Shown: positions 54,504-64,000 of the stretch, in pieces
How positions within the stretch are numbered: the stretch's first letter is position 1
Layout of the letters: every line of letters begins with the position of its first letter
Assembly (NCBI GenBank): GCA_037176705.1
Contig: CM073885.1
Span: 167,638,290-167,702,289, forward strand
Direction: 5' to 3'
Length of the DNA stretch: 64,000 bases
Source of the DNA: Molossus alvarezi
Lineage: Eukaryota; Chordata; Mammalia; Chiroptera; Molossidae
Position numbers and translations under genes: made by a program
Notes under the pieces: model-generated
What the model was told of the DNA's origin: nothing
The model's input: only the letters and a program-made list of their open reading frames with translations
Database searches by the model: none

Positions 54504-54724
54504 GGTCTGGTCCATGTAGCTCATTGGTTGAGCATCAATCCATGCACCACGAGGTGACCAGGTTGATTCCTGGTCAGAGCACATGCCCAGGTTGTGGGCC
54601 CGATCCCCAGTGGGGGGCATGCAGGAGGTGGCTGATCGATGTTCTCTCTTCATCAATGTTTCTATCTCTCTCTCCTTCTCCCTTCCTCTCTCTCTAAAAT
54701 CAATAAAGGGAAGATTTAAAAAAA
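54504..54724 (+). repeat. Ves SINE, subfamily B, first of a tandem pair
   Basis: GGTCTGGTCCATGTAGCTCA, TTGGTTGAGCATCAATCC, ATGCACCACGAGGTGACC, GGTTGATTCCTGG, GAGCACATGCCCAGG, CCCAGTGGGGGGCATGCAGG, the CT-rich part and AAAATCAATAAAGGG. AATAAAGG-type text lies on both sides (54497-54504 and 54725-54732). It directly abuts a subfamily A SINE in the same orientation. Confidence 0.93.
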
Positions 54725-54736
54725 AATAAAGGTATT

Positions 54737-54968
54737 GCCCTGGTCAGTTTGGCTCAATGGTTAGAGCATTGGCCTGTAGTCCAGAGAGACCTGGGTTCGG
54801 TTCCCGCTAAGGGCATGTACCTCGGTTGCAGTTTGTCCCCGCCCGGTTGGGGTCGTGTGGGTGGCAGCCAGTCAATGTGTCTCTCTCACATTGATGTTTC
54901 TCTCTCTCTTCCTCCCTCTCTCTCACTCTATCTGAAGATGAATGCAAAAATGTCCTCGGGTGAGGATA
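54737..54968 (+). repeat. Ves SINE, subfamily A, second of a tandem pair
   Basis: GCCCTGGTCAGTTTGGCTCA, ATGGTTAGAGCATTGGCC, GTCCAGAGAGACCTGG, GGTTCGGTTCCC, GGTTGCAGTTTGTCCCC, the CT-rich part and GTCCTCGGGTGAGGATAAAA. AAATAAAGGTA occurs before it (54724-54734 region) and after it (54975-54985 region), so it inserted into the tail end of the neighbouring SINE's flank. Confidence 0.94.
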
Positions 54969-54987
54969 AAAATAAATAAAGGTACTG

Positions 54988-57495
54988 TATGGTTTTTGTG
55001 TGCACGTGTGTGTGTGTGCACAGACTAATCAATGTTCAGTTTCTTCCCAGAATGCTGAGCTGAGAGCAAGTGGGGTTTAGAGTTCTTTCTGTGAATTTGT
55101 GTTCTGTGGTGCAGATTGATAGACAAGTTGAAGTAATTAGTTCAACTTTTCTAAAACATCAACAGCAAGATTTTCGTTTTCTTCAGCTGCATGATTTTCT
55201 TTCAAGTTAAATAAAATTTTAGTTTCTCTGAGAATCAGAGAAGTGAGAGATTTGTCATCTCCAATTCAATGTCACATAAAATATGGGACATGCTAGTTAT
55301 GAGAGGAAAGCTCAGCGTGTTCATTTTCTTGATATATACAAAAGCACTCAATGCAAACTTACTCCTGAAGTTTTTGTAACCTTTTGCCTTGGAAACAAAA
55401 AACCTTAGCAGTATTTGCCTGTAGCTTTTTTTTTTTTTCCAGACATACTCCACAAAATTGGAAGATAGTCAGTGGTGGAGATTATGAGTCCAAACACTGG
55501 TCCATAATTTGTTCTTCCCAATTTCTTGTTATCAAGTTCTATTTGCACCATGGTTCTAGGATCATGGTAAAATAACCAGAGGGAAAAAATATTGGTTAGG
55601 AGGGAGGGATGGAGGGTTACAGACTGAGATCTTTTCCATTTGTGGCAAAAGGAGAGTTTTGCTAATGTGGGATTATTTTAAATCCAGTAAGAAAAACTTG
55701 TGCATCAAGATTTGTACATCTCGGTAGAAACTAAATATCTTTCCCAGCTTTAATGTAGTGAAATGTATACAAAACTTTGATTTCTTGTTCCTCAACCAAC
55801 ATTAAGCTGTAGGTATATTTTTCTCTATAAAAGGAAAACATTGTATGAACATGTATCAGTTTTTTCCATTTCACTTCTGTGTATCATAGCTTCTTAATTA
55901 AGACAGTGTCCCTTGGCAAATAAAAGCATTTCTGCTTCTAACAACTGTTAACTGTTGGGTTAAATTCAGATATTTCATCAGTGATTTTACAATGAAGGCA
56001 TTTAAAAAATATATACAAAATTATATCTGATCTTTTAATATAATAAGATTAATGTTAGTCATAGTTATCCGAAATTGAAAGAAACCTAGAAAGCAGGTGC
56101 TCCTATATAAAGTGCCAGTACAGTCAAGGATGTAGAGATATACTCAGCAAGTTGTTTGAGTCCCACTGAATGATCATTGAATTCTGTGGGGATAAAATGA
56201 CAGTGACATTCTGGTTGAAACTATTTTATAGAGGGAGTGGGGAGTTGGGAGAGAGATAGTAAAGGAGTTCTCCAGTGCGTGCATACAGACCTGAAACTAG
56301 ACCCCCCTTTCCCGAGTCACCATTATTTCTATTACATTTCATTTATTCTCCATTTCTTCCAGTTACATCATTTCCGGTTGGGCACATGGCTATCTAGCAT
56401 TTAGGTATGGCCATATGACTAGGTTTTTGCCAATCACTGAGCAGAAATGATGCTGTTTGCAACATCTGAATAAATTGCTCTGAGAAGATTGCTTCCCCTC
56501 AGAGTGGGCTGGAATGGAGATCAGGTAACCCAGCCTCTTCGACTCTGAATTTAAGGCTCACACCCTAGTGCAGCACTAACGTGGAAGGGAGCTGGTCACT
56601 GGCTGAACTCATGGAGCAAAGCGCTCACTTACCCTTGACTGCAGCCTGCCCGGGAGAGATATCCACGCCCGTAACTCGGTTGAGGCACTGTACTCTTGGG
56701 GTATGTTATAAGAACTTAGCCTAACTCCCTAACTATGGTTACAGTGATTAAAATATGTTCTTTAAAGCTTTGATATGTTTTTCTTCCTCTTCCTTGGTCT
56801 TCAACATGGGTTAGCATCAATGGAAGAATATGTCCTACTTAAAATAATACCAGCAAATACTTTGGGGGGAGGAGCTTCAGGCAGCTTCAGGCAGCATTGT
56901 TGCAACCGATACTACCCAAATCAGCCTTGCTTTTGGGGGAAGATACGTTGGAGAAGGAGACAGCAAAGACATTTAGAGTGGGGTCCAGCAAGACAGAACT
57001 TGTTAAATCATTAAAAATAACCTAGAATTACCGCTTTATGAGTTATAAATGTTGCACTTTTATAAAATAGTGACTATAACATATGTAGATATAAATATTT
57101 AGAACATTATCACATGTACTTTTCATTAGGCTCTTGAAATTTTATGACTTTTGCCCATATCTCATAACAAAATAGAAGACGAATCATATTATTTTCGCAC
57201 TTGAAAAATGTTCTTGAATTTTTACTTTCAACTTAAGTTAAAGAATTGAAAAAATATGCTTGGGTTACTTAACTTTACAAATGCTCCTTCCTACCTCTTA
57301 GATTGAAAAAAGTGTATTTTCTTTGAAAAGGGCATAAACAGTGGAAAAACTTTGAGAATTGCATATTGCATTAATAAATGCTGTCTCGAGTTGAATTTGA
57401 GTCGAATACATTTTCTGGGAATGATAGAATTGCCAACTGTATATATTTTTTATAACTGTAGTGTTCAATTCTAGGCAAACGCCTTTAATACAAAA
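54988..57495. other. no gene seen
   Basis: A short TG-rich stretch lies at 55000-55022. The rest is AT-rich unique DNA. The frames of 63-79 codons (55384-55575, 56775-57014) show no domain. A 10-bp tandem repeat of CTTCAGGCAG occurs at 56875-56894. Confidence 0.45.
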
Positions 57496-57508
57496 ACGTG
57501 CTCATTGA

Positions 57509-57693
57509 TTCGGTTCCCGCTAAGGGCACGTACCTTGGTTGCAGTTTGTCCCCGGCCCTGGTGAGGCCGTGTGGGTGGCAGCCACTTGATGTGTTCCTTC
57601 CACGTTGATGTTTCTCTCTCTCTGTCTCCCTCCCACTCTATCTGAACAAAATATCGAAAAATGTCCTCGGTGAGGATTAAAAAATAAAAAAAT
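57509..57693 (+). repeat. Ves SINE, subfamily A, 5'-truncated, with 11-bp TSD
   Basis: It starts inside the B box (TTCGGTTCCCGCTAAGGGC), lacking about 65 bases of the tRNA head, then GTTTGTCCCCGGCCCTGG and the rest to GTCCTCGGTGAGGATTAAAA. GTGCTCATTGA flanks it at 57498-57508 and 57694-57704. The TSD at the truncation point shows that it was inserted already truncated. Confidence 0.95.
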
Positions 57694-57705
57694 GTGCTCA
57701 TTGAC

Positions 57706-58610
57706 ATTTGGGTAATTTGATCTGTCGGTGAACTGTCCTTACCCCTAGTACTTAATTTAAGCTAAAATGGCTTAAGGTCTTCCTGATTTATTAGTTGCAC
57801 TACATAGCTTTTTATAGCTCAACTTTGTTTTTATTGCCCAAGCAAATTATTTTGTCTTTTTTCTGCTAATATTTTTCAGCTTCAAATTACCCTGTCAGCT
57901 GCCACACATTAGAGAGGATATATAAAATGAACTCTGGCTTTCTCTGGGTGTCATGCTATTTTGAAATGGCTCTCATTAGGCATTTTGATTTTCTCTCAGA
58001 ATTGACAGCAACCTTGAGTGACAGTGTGGGAAAGCTAAAACACAGGGCTTTTCGCCACAAATGTGGAGAATGTTTCCTTTTTATTTTAGTGTCTAATCCT
58101 AAACTTCCTTAGTTTTCACTGATGCCTCTGCCTTCGGCATGCTACCTGGTCTGACGTGAGTGAGCTATTCTTATCTCTGCAAATACTATTAGCCAGTTAA
58201 TCACTGCGGAATCTGGGGACTCAAATTTCTTAGGTACCTGTTATGCAAAAAATAAGATTCTTTCATTTAGGGATTAAAGCAATGAGAGGACAGCTAATTA
58301 GAACACAGAATTACAATTTGTAGAGTATGATTAAGAACAAAATGCAAGTCTGCTTACCCTTGAAATACTGAGACTCATGTTAGCGTTGACGACCTATCAA
58401 ACATTGTGAGGGTCATAGTGCTGGCTCATACAGTGCACTCACTCCAGGTTTTCTGATTGGTTGTCAAATTCATATCCATCTAGAATATTTAGATACTGTT
58501 TTGTATAAATTTCAGCAATCAACACGTTTCATATCTATGTGAATATGTATATGTGTATATATATATATATACCTCAAATTATTATATTATTTATTTATTA
58601 TGTTTTATTT
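57706..58610. other. no gene seen
   Basis: Unique sequence, ending in (TA)n at 58550-58572 and an AT-rich run. No recognised exon. The 61-codon frame at 57927-58112 is not recognised. Confidence 0.45.
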
Positions 58611-58617
58611 ATTTAAT

Positions 58618-58833
58618 TTTTTAATTCTCACCCAAGGATATTCTTCCATTTATCTTCAGATAAAGTGGGAGGGAGGGAGAGAGAGAGAACATTGACATGA
58701 GAGGGACACATCGACTGGTTGCCTCCTGCACAAGGAACTGCAACCGAGGTAAGTGCCCTTGCCCGAAATCGAACCCGTGACTCATTGGTCTGCAGGCCAA
58801 TACTCTAACCACTGAGCCAAACCAGCCAGGGCT
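58618..58833 (-). repeat. Ves SINE, subfamily A, diverged
   Basis: On the minus strand: GCCCTGGCTGGTTTGGCTCA, GTGGTTAGAGTATTGGCC, CAATGAGTCACGGGTTCGAT then TTCGGGC, CACTTACCTCGG, a shortened middle, CGATGTGTCCC, TCATGTCAATG and GGATATCCTTGGGTGAGAAT-like end text. The central block is partly deleted. Confidence 0.9.
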
Positions 58834-58839
58834 GTTTAT

Positions 58840-58912
58840 TAAGTTTTAAATACCCAGTATATGCTAGGCATTTTGCCAGGTGCTGACATTTTAACAAATA
58901 TAGATGTTTAGG
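58840..58912 (-). repeat. L2/MIR 3' end scrap
   Basis: TTAAATACCCAGTATATGCT, AGGCATTTTGCCAGGTGCTG is the antisense L2/MIR 3' end (TTTATTGAGCGCCTACTATG, TGCCAGGCACTG). Confidence 0.5.
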
Positions 58913-58999
58913 GAATCTATATTTGAAAACATTACTGTTTGAAACTTTCTTTTTTCACCCAGCTATTTTAGTATTGCATAGGATAAGTCTATTAAGTAT

Positions 59000-59212
59000 G
59001 TATGTATGTATTTATTTATTATGCTTTTATTGAATTTTTTAGAGCGGGAGAGATAGAAACATTGATGTGAGAGAGAAATATCAATCATCAATCACCCCCC
59101 CCCCCCACTGGGGATCGAACCTGCAACCCAGGCATGTGCCCTGATCTGGAATCGAACTGGGACTTCTCAGTCCATGGGATGATGCTCAGTCCACTGAGTC
59201 ACACCAGTTGGG
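59000..59212 (-). repeat. Ves SINE, subfamily C, with 11-bp TSD
   Basis: On the minus strand: CCCAACTGGTGTGACTCAG, TGGACTGAGCATCATCCCAT, GGACTGAGAAGTCCC, AGTTCGATTCCAG, GGGCACATGCCTGGG, a 13-C run at the middle, TGATTGATATTTCTC, ATCAATGTTTC and AAAATTCAATAAAAGC. CTATTAAGTAT occurs at 58989-58999 and 59213-59223. Confidence 0.95.
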
Positions 59213-59229
59213 CTATTAAGTATTTAAAA

Positions 59230-59860
59230 AACTGCTGCTGCAATGAAAGTAGTTCAGACACCGTGTTATTTATAAGGTCTAAGGGACACTCAGTCGATTG
59301 TGAGCAAAGCATGGTCTTTTCCTTTCAAGAAAATATAAGCAATTTATGGGTGAACTGAATTACTTATACTAGATCTACCTTTCAAAAGATGTTTGGGCAG
59401 GCAGTCATATTAATCTTGGATGCAGACGAGGAGGAAGACAACAGAATAGAACATAGTGTAAATAAGCAAATACTCCAGGAGCTGGAGTGTGCTCCCAAAA
59501 TGCCAAAAGGGAGCCAGCTCATGTTGGAGAAATTACAGCATCTTTGAGGTCCAGATGCCAAGGGAAGGATCATCCTGGAACACAGAGAGGGCACATGGGA
59601 TCCATAGAAGTATCAGGAAAATGTGAATGCCGTTAAGGGCAACAAGCACGCAGTGCCTATTTTGGAGGTCAGGAGAACATTATCTGTTCTGCGTAAGAAA
59701 CCGCATTAACTGTTCTGCCTAAGAAAACACAATATGAGTTAGCGATCATGACATATATCTGACAAATGGCAATTAGTTCAGAGTTTCTTGACCATAGTGT
59801 TGTCATTGGAAGGTTGGAGGACTGGGAGATGAACCCCTCCAGGGTCATGTTGTAGAAGGC
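59230..59860. other. no clear gene; short acidic frame at 59389
   Basis: 59389-59547 is an ATG frame of 52 codons (MFGQAVILILDADEEEDN, then a helix-like segment QILQELE...SQLMLEKLQHL). It looks coding-like but is unrecognised. The rest shows no repeat I can name. Confidence 0.3.
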
Positions 59861-59864
59861 CTTG

Positions 59865-60030
59865 CTTTCCAAGCTGAGGAGGTTATACTAAACTTCAGTA
59901 GGCAGCGGGAATTCACTGAGGGCATGAGGTCAGGAACATGCAGTAAACGTGCATTTAGAAGGATTGATTTAGCTGAGCTTTATAGGGTGGATTGAGGTAT
60001 GAAGGAAGTAAAGATGGGACATCCATTTGA
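59865..60030. repeat. possible ancient interspersed repeat, same group as 15085-15765
   Basis: GGGAATTCACTGAGGGCATG, AGGTCAGGAACATGCAGT, AGAAGGATTGATTTAGCTGA resembles the purine-rich ancient repeat text (GAGTGACATGATCTGAC ... AAAGGATCACTCTGGCTG). Tentative. Confidence 0.3.
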
Positions 60031-60099
60031 AACTAATTGTGGGTAATACAAGTCACAAGTATATCACTCAAGACTGTGGCTGATATTGCTCTGATTTTT

Positions 60100-60370
60100 T
60101 TTTTATCCTCACCCAAGGACATTTTTTCATTTTTTGTTCAGATAGAGTGGGAGGGAGAGAGAGGAAGAGAGAGAGAGAGAGGAAGAGAGAGAGGAAGAGA
60201 GAGAGAGAAATGTTGATGTAAAAGGGACACATCAAGTGGCTACTTCCTACACTACCCAACCAGGGCTGGGTACAAACTGCAACTGAGGTACATGCCCTTA
60301 GCGGGAACCAAACCCAGGTCTCTCTGGACCACAGGCCGACGCTCTAACTGCTGAGCTAAACTGGCCAGGG
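60100..60370 (-). repeat. Ves SINE, subfamily A, with expanded GA segment and 9-bp TSD
   Basis: On the minus strand: GCCCTGGCCAGTTTAGCTCA, GCAGTTAGAGCGTCGGCC, GGTCCAGAGAGACCTGG, GTTTGGTTCCC, GTTTGTACCCAGCCCTGG, ATCAACATTTCTC, a long CTCTCTTCCTCTC expansion (60146-60210) and GTCCTTGGGTGAGGATAAAA. CTGATTTTT occurs at 60091-60099 and 60371-60379. Confidence 0.96.
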
Positions 60371-60850
60371 CTGATTTTTATTGCCAGTAAACTGATTTAG
60401 TAAATCTGACCATTCTGAATGTTTAGAAATACCCTTGACCTAGGGGCGTTACTTTCCTTAAGTTGTGCTATTGAAAAATAAAAATGTTATGGGGAGATTT
60501 GAAACAAAATTTTAGTTGCTTAGTCTCATGTGGACTGAAGTTATTCTGGAATAGCAGAACTGTTCTGCATAAGAAACCATAATACGAGTTAACACTTCAG
60601 ACCATAACTAAAAGGTGTGGGCATGATTTCAAAACATTCAAATCACACTGTGATAATCGGTACGTTAAAACTTGGGTGACCACTTTTTGAAATAGGTTAA
60701 TGAATACTTTTTTGATATTCTATGGTATCTATTATATGGCCAACTTGAATAGTGCCCCCTTTTTTTTAGTTTCATTGGAAACAATGAAAAATGTATTTTC
60801 TATTATATTTATTTCAACAACAACATTATTAATGTTAATAATGTCACATA

Positions 60851-60955
60851 TGCCCTGACCGGTTTGGCTAAGTGGTTGGAGCGTCGGCCTGCGAACCAGA
60901 GAGTCCCGGGTTCAGTTCCCGCTAAGGGCACGTACCAAAAAGTAAAATAAAATAA
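60851..60955 (+). repeat. tRNA-head-only Ves SINE, subfamily A, with 14-bp TSD
   Basis: The insertion contains only the tRNA-like head (TGCCCTGACCGGTTTGGCTA ... GGTTCAGTTCCCGCTAAGGG, CACGTACC) and then AAAAAGTAAAATAAAATAAA. The whole ~150-bp body of the SINE is missing. AATAATGTCACATA flanks it exactly at 60837-60850 and 60956-60969, so it was inserted in this form. Both A and B boxes remain recognisable. Confidence 0.95.
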
Positions 60956-60971
60956 AATAATGTCACATACA

Positions 60972-62290
60972 ATGTGTTAGGCAGAGGCTATTTTGGAAAT
61001 CTCTGTAAAATAAACTATCTAGGACTTACCTTCTTTCAGCTTCTTCCTCTTCATCGCTCATTATTCTCTTTCTAGACCCAGTCAACTCATACTACATTTT
61101 TACTTTAATGCTTGTACCTGTTGGATGCTGTTGTTACTCCTGGAATGTTTTTTTCCCCCCTTCAATTTCTGCTTCTTTAAAAACTGCTTAAAATACTACA
61201 GAAACCAGCAAAACTGATTTATAAAAATAACCATGCATTTATAGATTTTAGGAGTTTGCAAAATAGTTTTTCTATTATCTCATTTTAATTCTATTAACAC
61301 TATTATGAGATCCAGAACATTATATTTACACAAGAGTAATTTAAAATGAAGTTGTGCTCAAATGAGCCTTGAACTTGCCTAAGTCTTTGGCTGAGCTGGA
61401 TGTTTATGTCCAGTATCCTAGATACCTCCCATGTTCCTCCCTCTGAATTTCTGTATAAGATGTCAATTTCTTTTAAGAATGGAGTCTTTCACTTTCTCCC
61501 CCAATGTCTTCTTTATATTATGAATCTCTAAACTATGAAGGCTGAGGCTTATTACAAAAATAGTTTTGCTGAATTAGTAACTATGAAGCTGCTTCACAGT
61601 TTCGCGTGAAATACCTACTAGATTTATGGATTGGCATCAGCTATATGGTGCCAGATCAGAATTTTTAACAGAATAATTTTACTTTTGACAACTTGTTTTA
61701 ACATCCCATTCATGAAGTCTTACAAGGCAGCTCTGAATTGCTTAAAAAGGCAGATGTGACAACAAAAACCTTAAAGATTCATTCCATTATTGATATAATT
61801 AGAAATGGTCAAGGAACTTTGGTAGTTGATTACAGTGCTAAATAAAATTGTTTATACATTTCTCCATTATTGAAACTGCCAGTAAGTTCAGATAACGTCA
61901 CCAGTTTCGTGTTAGAAAAGGCAGTAAAATTATTAGCTGTTTTAAGTTATTGTGTCATTGCATTTCATATATCTCATATGTCTCTTTATACATAGCCCAT
62001 CTTTAAATTTCAACATTCTACAAATTCTCGGTGTTGTCCTTCTCACTGGACTGAGAGAATATCTAGCTTAACTTATTATGCCAGCTGCTTCTTCCTGTAG
62101 TCATCTTATGCTGTCAGACATCTAATTTGGCTGGGTTTTGACTGCCTGTTTCAGCTCAAGTTCATGTATTAATATTTGACATGTTTTCATCAAAATTGAT
62201 ATTGAGTGCCTGCCAAGTGCCTAGTGAAGTGACTAGTGGATTTTTCTCTTGATGGATTCCTCATTATGGAACTCTGGCTCATACTGGAGC
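60972..62290. other. no gene seen
   Basis: AT-rich. 61263-61375 (TCTATTATCTCATTTTAATT, GAGCCTTGAACTTGCC) may be an antisense MIR remnant. There is an E2F-like TTTCGCG near 61600 in otherwise CpG-poor DNA. No exon is recognised. Confidence 0.4.
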
Positions 62291-62296
62291 AATTTA

Positions 62297-62792
62297 TTTA
62301 TTTATTTATTTTTTGCAATTTTTGTTACAGATCCTCCCAATCCTGCCCCCCACCAGCATTGTTGTCTATGTCCATTGGTTATATGTACATGCATATAAGT
62401 TCTTTGAATAATCTCTTCCCTCCTTCCCCACTCCCTCTTCTGAGGTTTGTCAGTCTGCACCCCACTCCCATGTCTCTGGATCTGTTTCGTTCATCAGCTT
62501 GTATTGTTCATTATATTCCACAAATAAGTGAGATCATGTGATATTTGTCTTTCTCTGATTGGCTTATTTCCCTTAGCATTTACTCTCCAGATCCCTCCAA
62601 GTTGTCTCAAAGGATAAAAGATCGTTCTTTCTTACAGCTGCATAGTATTCCATTGTGTACATGTACCACAGCTTTTTTATCCACTCTTCTACTGATGGAC
62701 ACTTGGGCTGTTTCCAGATCTTGGCGATTGTAAATAGTGCTGCTCTGAACATAGGGTACATATATTCTTTCTGATTGGTGTTTCAGGCTTCT
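62297..62792 (-). repeat. L1 3' UTR and ORF2 C-terminus, 3' part of an inverted insertion
   Basis: On the minus strand the frame reads FRAALFTIAKIWKQPKCPSV, EEWIKKLWYMYTMEYYAAVR and continues to the 3' UTR, whose antisense text (TTGTTGTCTATGTCCATTGG) matches 54185-54382. The TTTATTTATTTATTTATTTT run at its left edge is the A tail. The next segment (62793-63265) carries an upstream part of ORF2 in the opposite orientation. Confidence 0.94.
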
Positions 62793-63265
62793 TATGACAT
62801 ATTTCATGGAACTAGAACAAATACTCCAAAAGTTTATATGGAACCAAAAAAGACCCCGAATAGCCACAGCAATTTTGAAAAAGAAGAACAAAGTAGGGGG
62901 GATCACAATACTGGATATCAGTTTATACTTAAAAGCCATTGTAATTAAAACAGCCTGGTACTGGCATAAGAACAAGCACATAGATCAATGAAACAGAACA
63001 GAGAACCCAGAAATTGACCCAAGATATTATGCTCAAATAATATTTGACAAAGGAGGCAAGAGCATACAATGAAGTAAAGACAGTCTCTTTAATAAATGGT
63101 GTTGGGAAAATTGAACAGCTACACACAAAAAAATGAAACTAGACCACCAACTTACACCATACACAAGAATAAACTAAAAATGGATAAAAGACTTAAATGT
63201 GACTCACGAATCCACAAAAATCCTCAAAGAAAATATAGGCAACAAAATTTCAGACATCACACATC
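62793..63265 (+). repeat. L1 ORF2 segment, inverted 5' part of the same insertion
   Basis: The plus strand encodes ORF2 residues such as [38 protein letters not shown] and [15 protein letters not shown], then a stop. In L1 order this lies upstream of the C-terminal block at 62573-62761, but it is in opposite orientation, as twin priming produces. Frames are broken, so it is dead. Confidence 0.92.
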
Positions 63266-63269
63266 GAAG

Positions 63270-64000
63270 CCATTTAAATGTTTATAACAATGTGGGATAA
63301 CACAAATTCAGAGTTGCCTGTTTTTCCTCATAAGATTTTAAAACTTTCATTTACATTTATTTCTGCTACAACTTCACACAGTAAATATCAATTCACTGTT
63401 CTACAGTAGGAATGCTAACCTGAATGTAGCAGTAAAGCCTAAGGGATTAGAGCTGGCATCTTCTAATTAAGGGAAACAAGAAGCCCAGCGATCAATATCA
63501 GGAGGCCAACAAAACATTGAGGCTGATTAATAATGGCAAAACAGAGAGGGAAGAGTGAGTCAGGCTTCGGAGGAATCAGATGATCAACTAGAAGATGCAG
63601 GACTTAAACCTAGTTCTGTTTGACTCGAGTCAGGCGGCCCCTGTTCAGCGCTGCTGTCCTGCCTCCATAAATAGATACCACCAAGCAGTGTGGCAGAGCT
63701 AAATCAAGGAGTCAAGGTAATAGTGTGAACGGTTTCTAAGGACAGATATCACATTCTACGCTTGAATTCAAAGAAACAACTGTGAACAAGTGGATGAGTT
63801 GTGGATAAACAGTGGCATACGTCAAAAAGATTTGTCTAGTGTAAGGTCAATGTTAGTCAACATCCTGCCAAGGTCAGCCAAGATGACATCTTGACCAGTG
63901 TTAAAAAACAAACCCACAAAATTAAGAACAAATAAGGTGAGAGCTCTTTTTATATTGGTTGCCTGTGTTTGAATCTTAGTTTCTTTATTCATCTTACACT
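63270..64000. other. no gene seen
   Basis: Unique AT-rich sequence to the window end. I recognise no repeat, exon or RNA gene. Confidence 0.5.

Noticed and set aside
62573..62991. ORF2-like frames as an active L1
   Set aside because: Only short pieces of ORF2 are present, in opposite orientations, with stops and no ORF1 or 5' UTR.
1..64000. Helitron (HeliBat), piggyBac or mariner elements typical of some vesper bats
   Set aside because: I looked for their terminal sequences and found none I could support; only the hAT-type elements are visible.
1..64000. Spliceosomal, 7SK, Y, 5S RNA genes, true tRNAs, CRISPR arrays and bacterial operons
   Set aside because: None recognised. The tRNA-like segments are all SINE heads, and the sequence is plainly mammalian.

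Overview
This is a non-viral mammalian nuclear window, most likely from a bat of the vespertilionid group. It carries at least 20 tRNA-derived Ves-type SINEs, recognisable by a head that reads like CCTGGCCGGTTTGGCTCAG followed by an RNA polymerase III B box (GGTTCGATTCC type). It also has mammalian L1 fragments, eroded L2 and MIR copies, hAT-derived elements, many microsatellites and an AT-rich, CpG-poor background. No gene with a complete, recognisable coding sequence is present. Nearly all open frames of 60-200 codons are chance frames, SINE or L1 reading frames, or simple-repeat translations.

Layout. About 270-770 is a CpG-island-like, GC-rich block with a plausible short 5' coding exon (ATG at 707, GT donor at 750), so the window may begin at a promoter and continue into a long first intron or gene desert. 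From 1 to 17 kb the DNA is mostly AT-rich and unique, with a strong CTCF-like site (2344), a homeodomain-site-rich block (10.2 kb), two L1 3' tails, one full Ves SINE with a perfect 14-bp target-site duplication (TSD) and a micro-SINE (14341).

From 17 to 31 kb there is a nested stack in which an ancient L2 is interrupted by a 5'-inverted (twin-primed) L1 and then by a Ves SINE. It is followed by an old L1, a diverged 0.2-kb duplicated segment and several SINEs. From 31 to 48 kb there are microsatellites (CT, CA/CG, CCCT/CTTT), hAT-type elements (including a MER5A-like copy), MIRs and L2s. From 48 to 56 kb there are MIR and L2 remnants, possible pseudogene debris, a candidate 18-nt microexon, a local duplication, a small GC-rich exon-like block (52.6-52.9 kb), two L1 3' ends and a tandem pair of SINEs. 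From 57 to 61 kb five SINEs lie within 3.5 kb, including one 5'-truncated copy and one copy reduced to its tRNA-like head. From 62.3 to 63.3 kb lies a second 5'-inverted L1.

The Ves SINEs fall by eye into three subfamilies. A has a GGTCCAGAGAG-type head and a 3' end TCCTCGGGTGAGGA before an A tail. B has a CCATGCACCAAGAGG-type head and an AATCAATAAA tail. C has a CCATGGACCAAGAAG-type head. Subfamily names here are local labels. Family assignments rest on remembered consensus patterns and were not checked by alignment.
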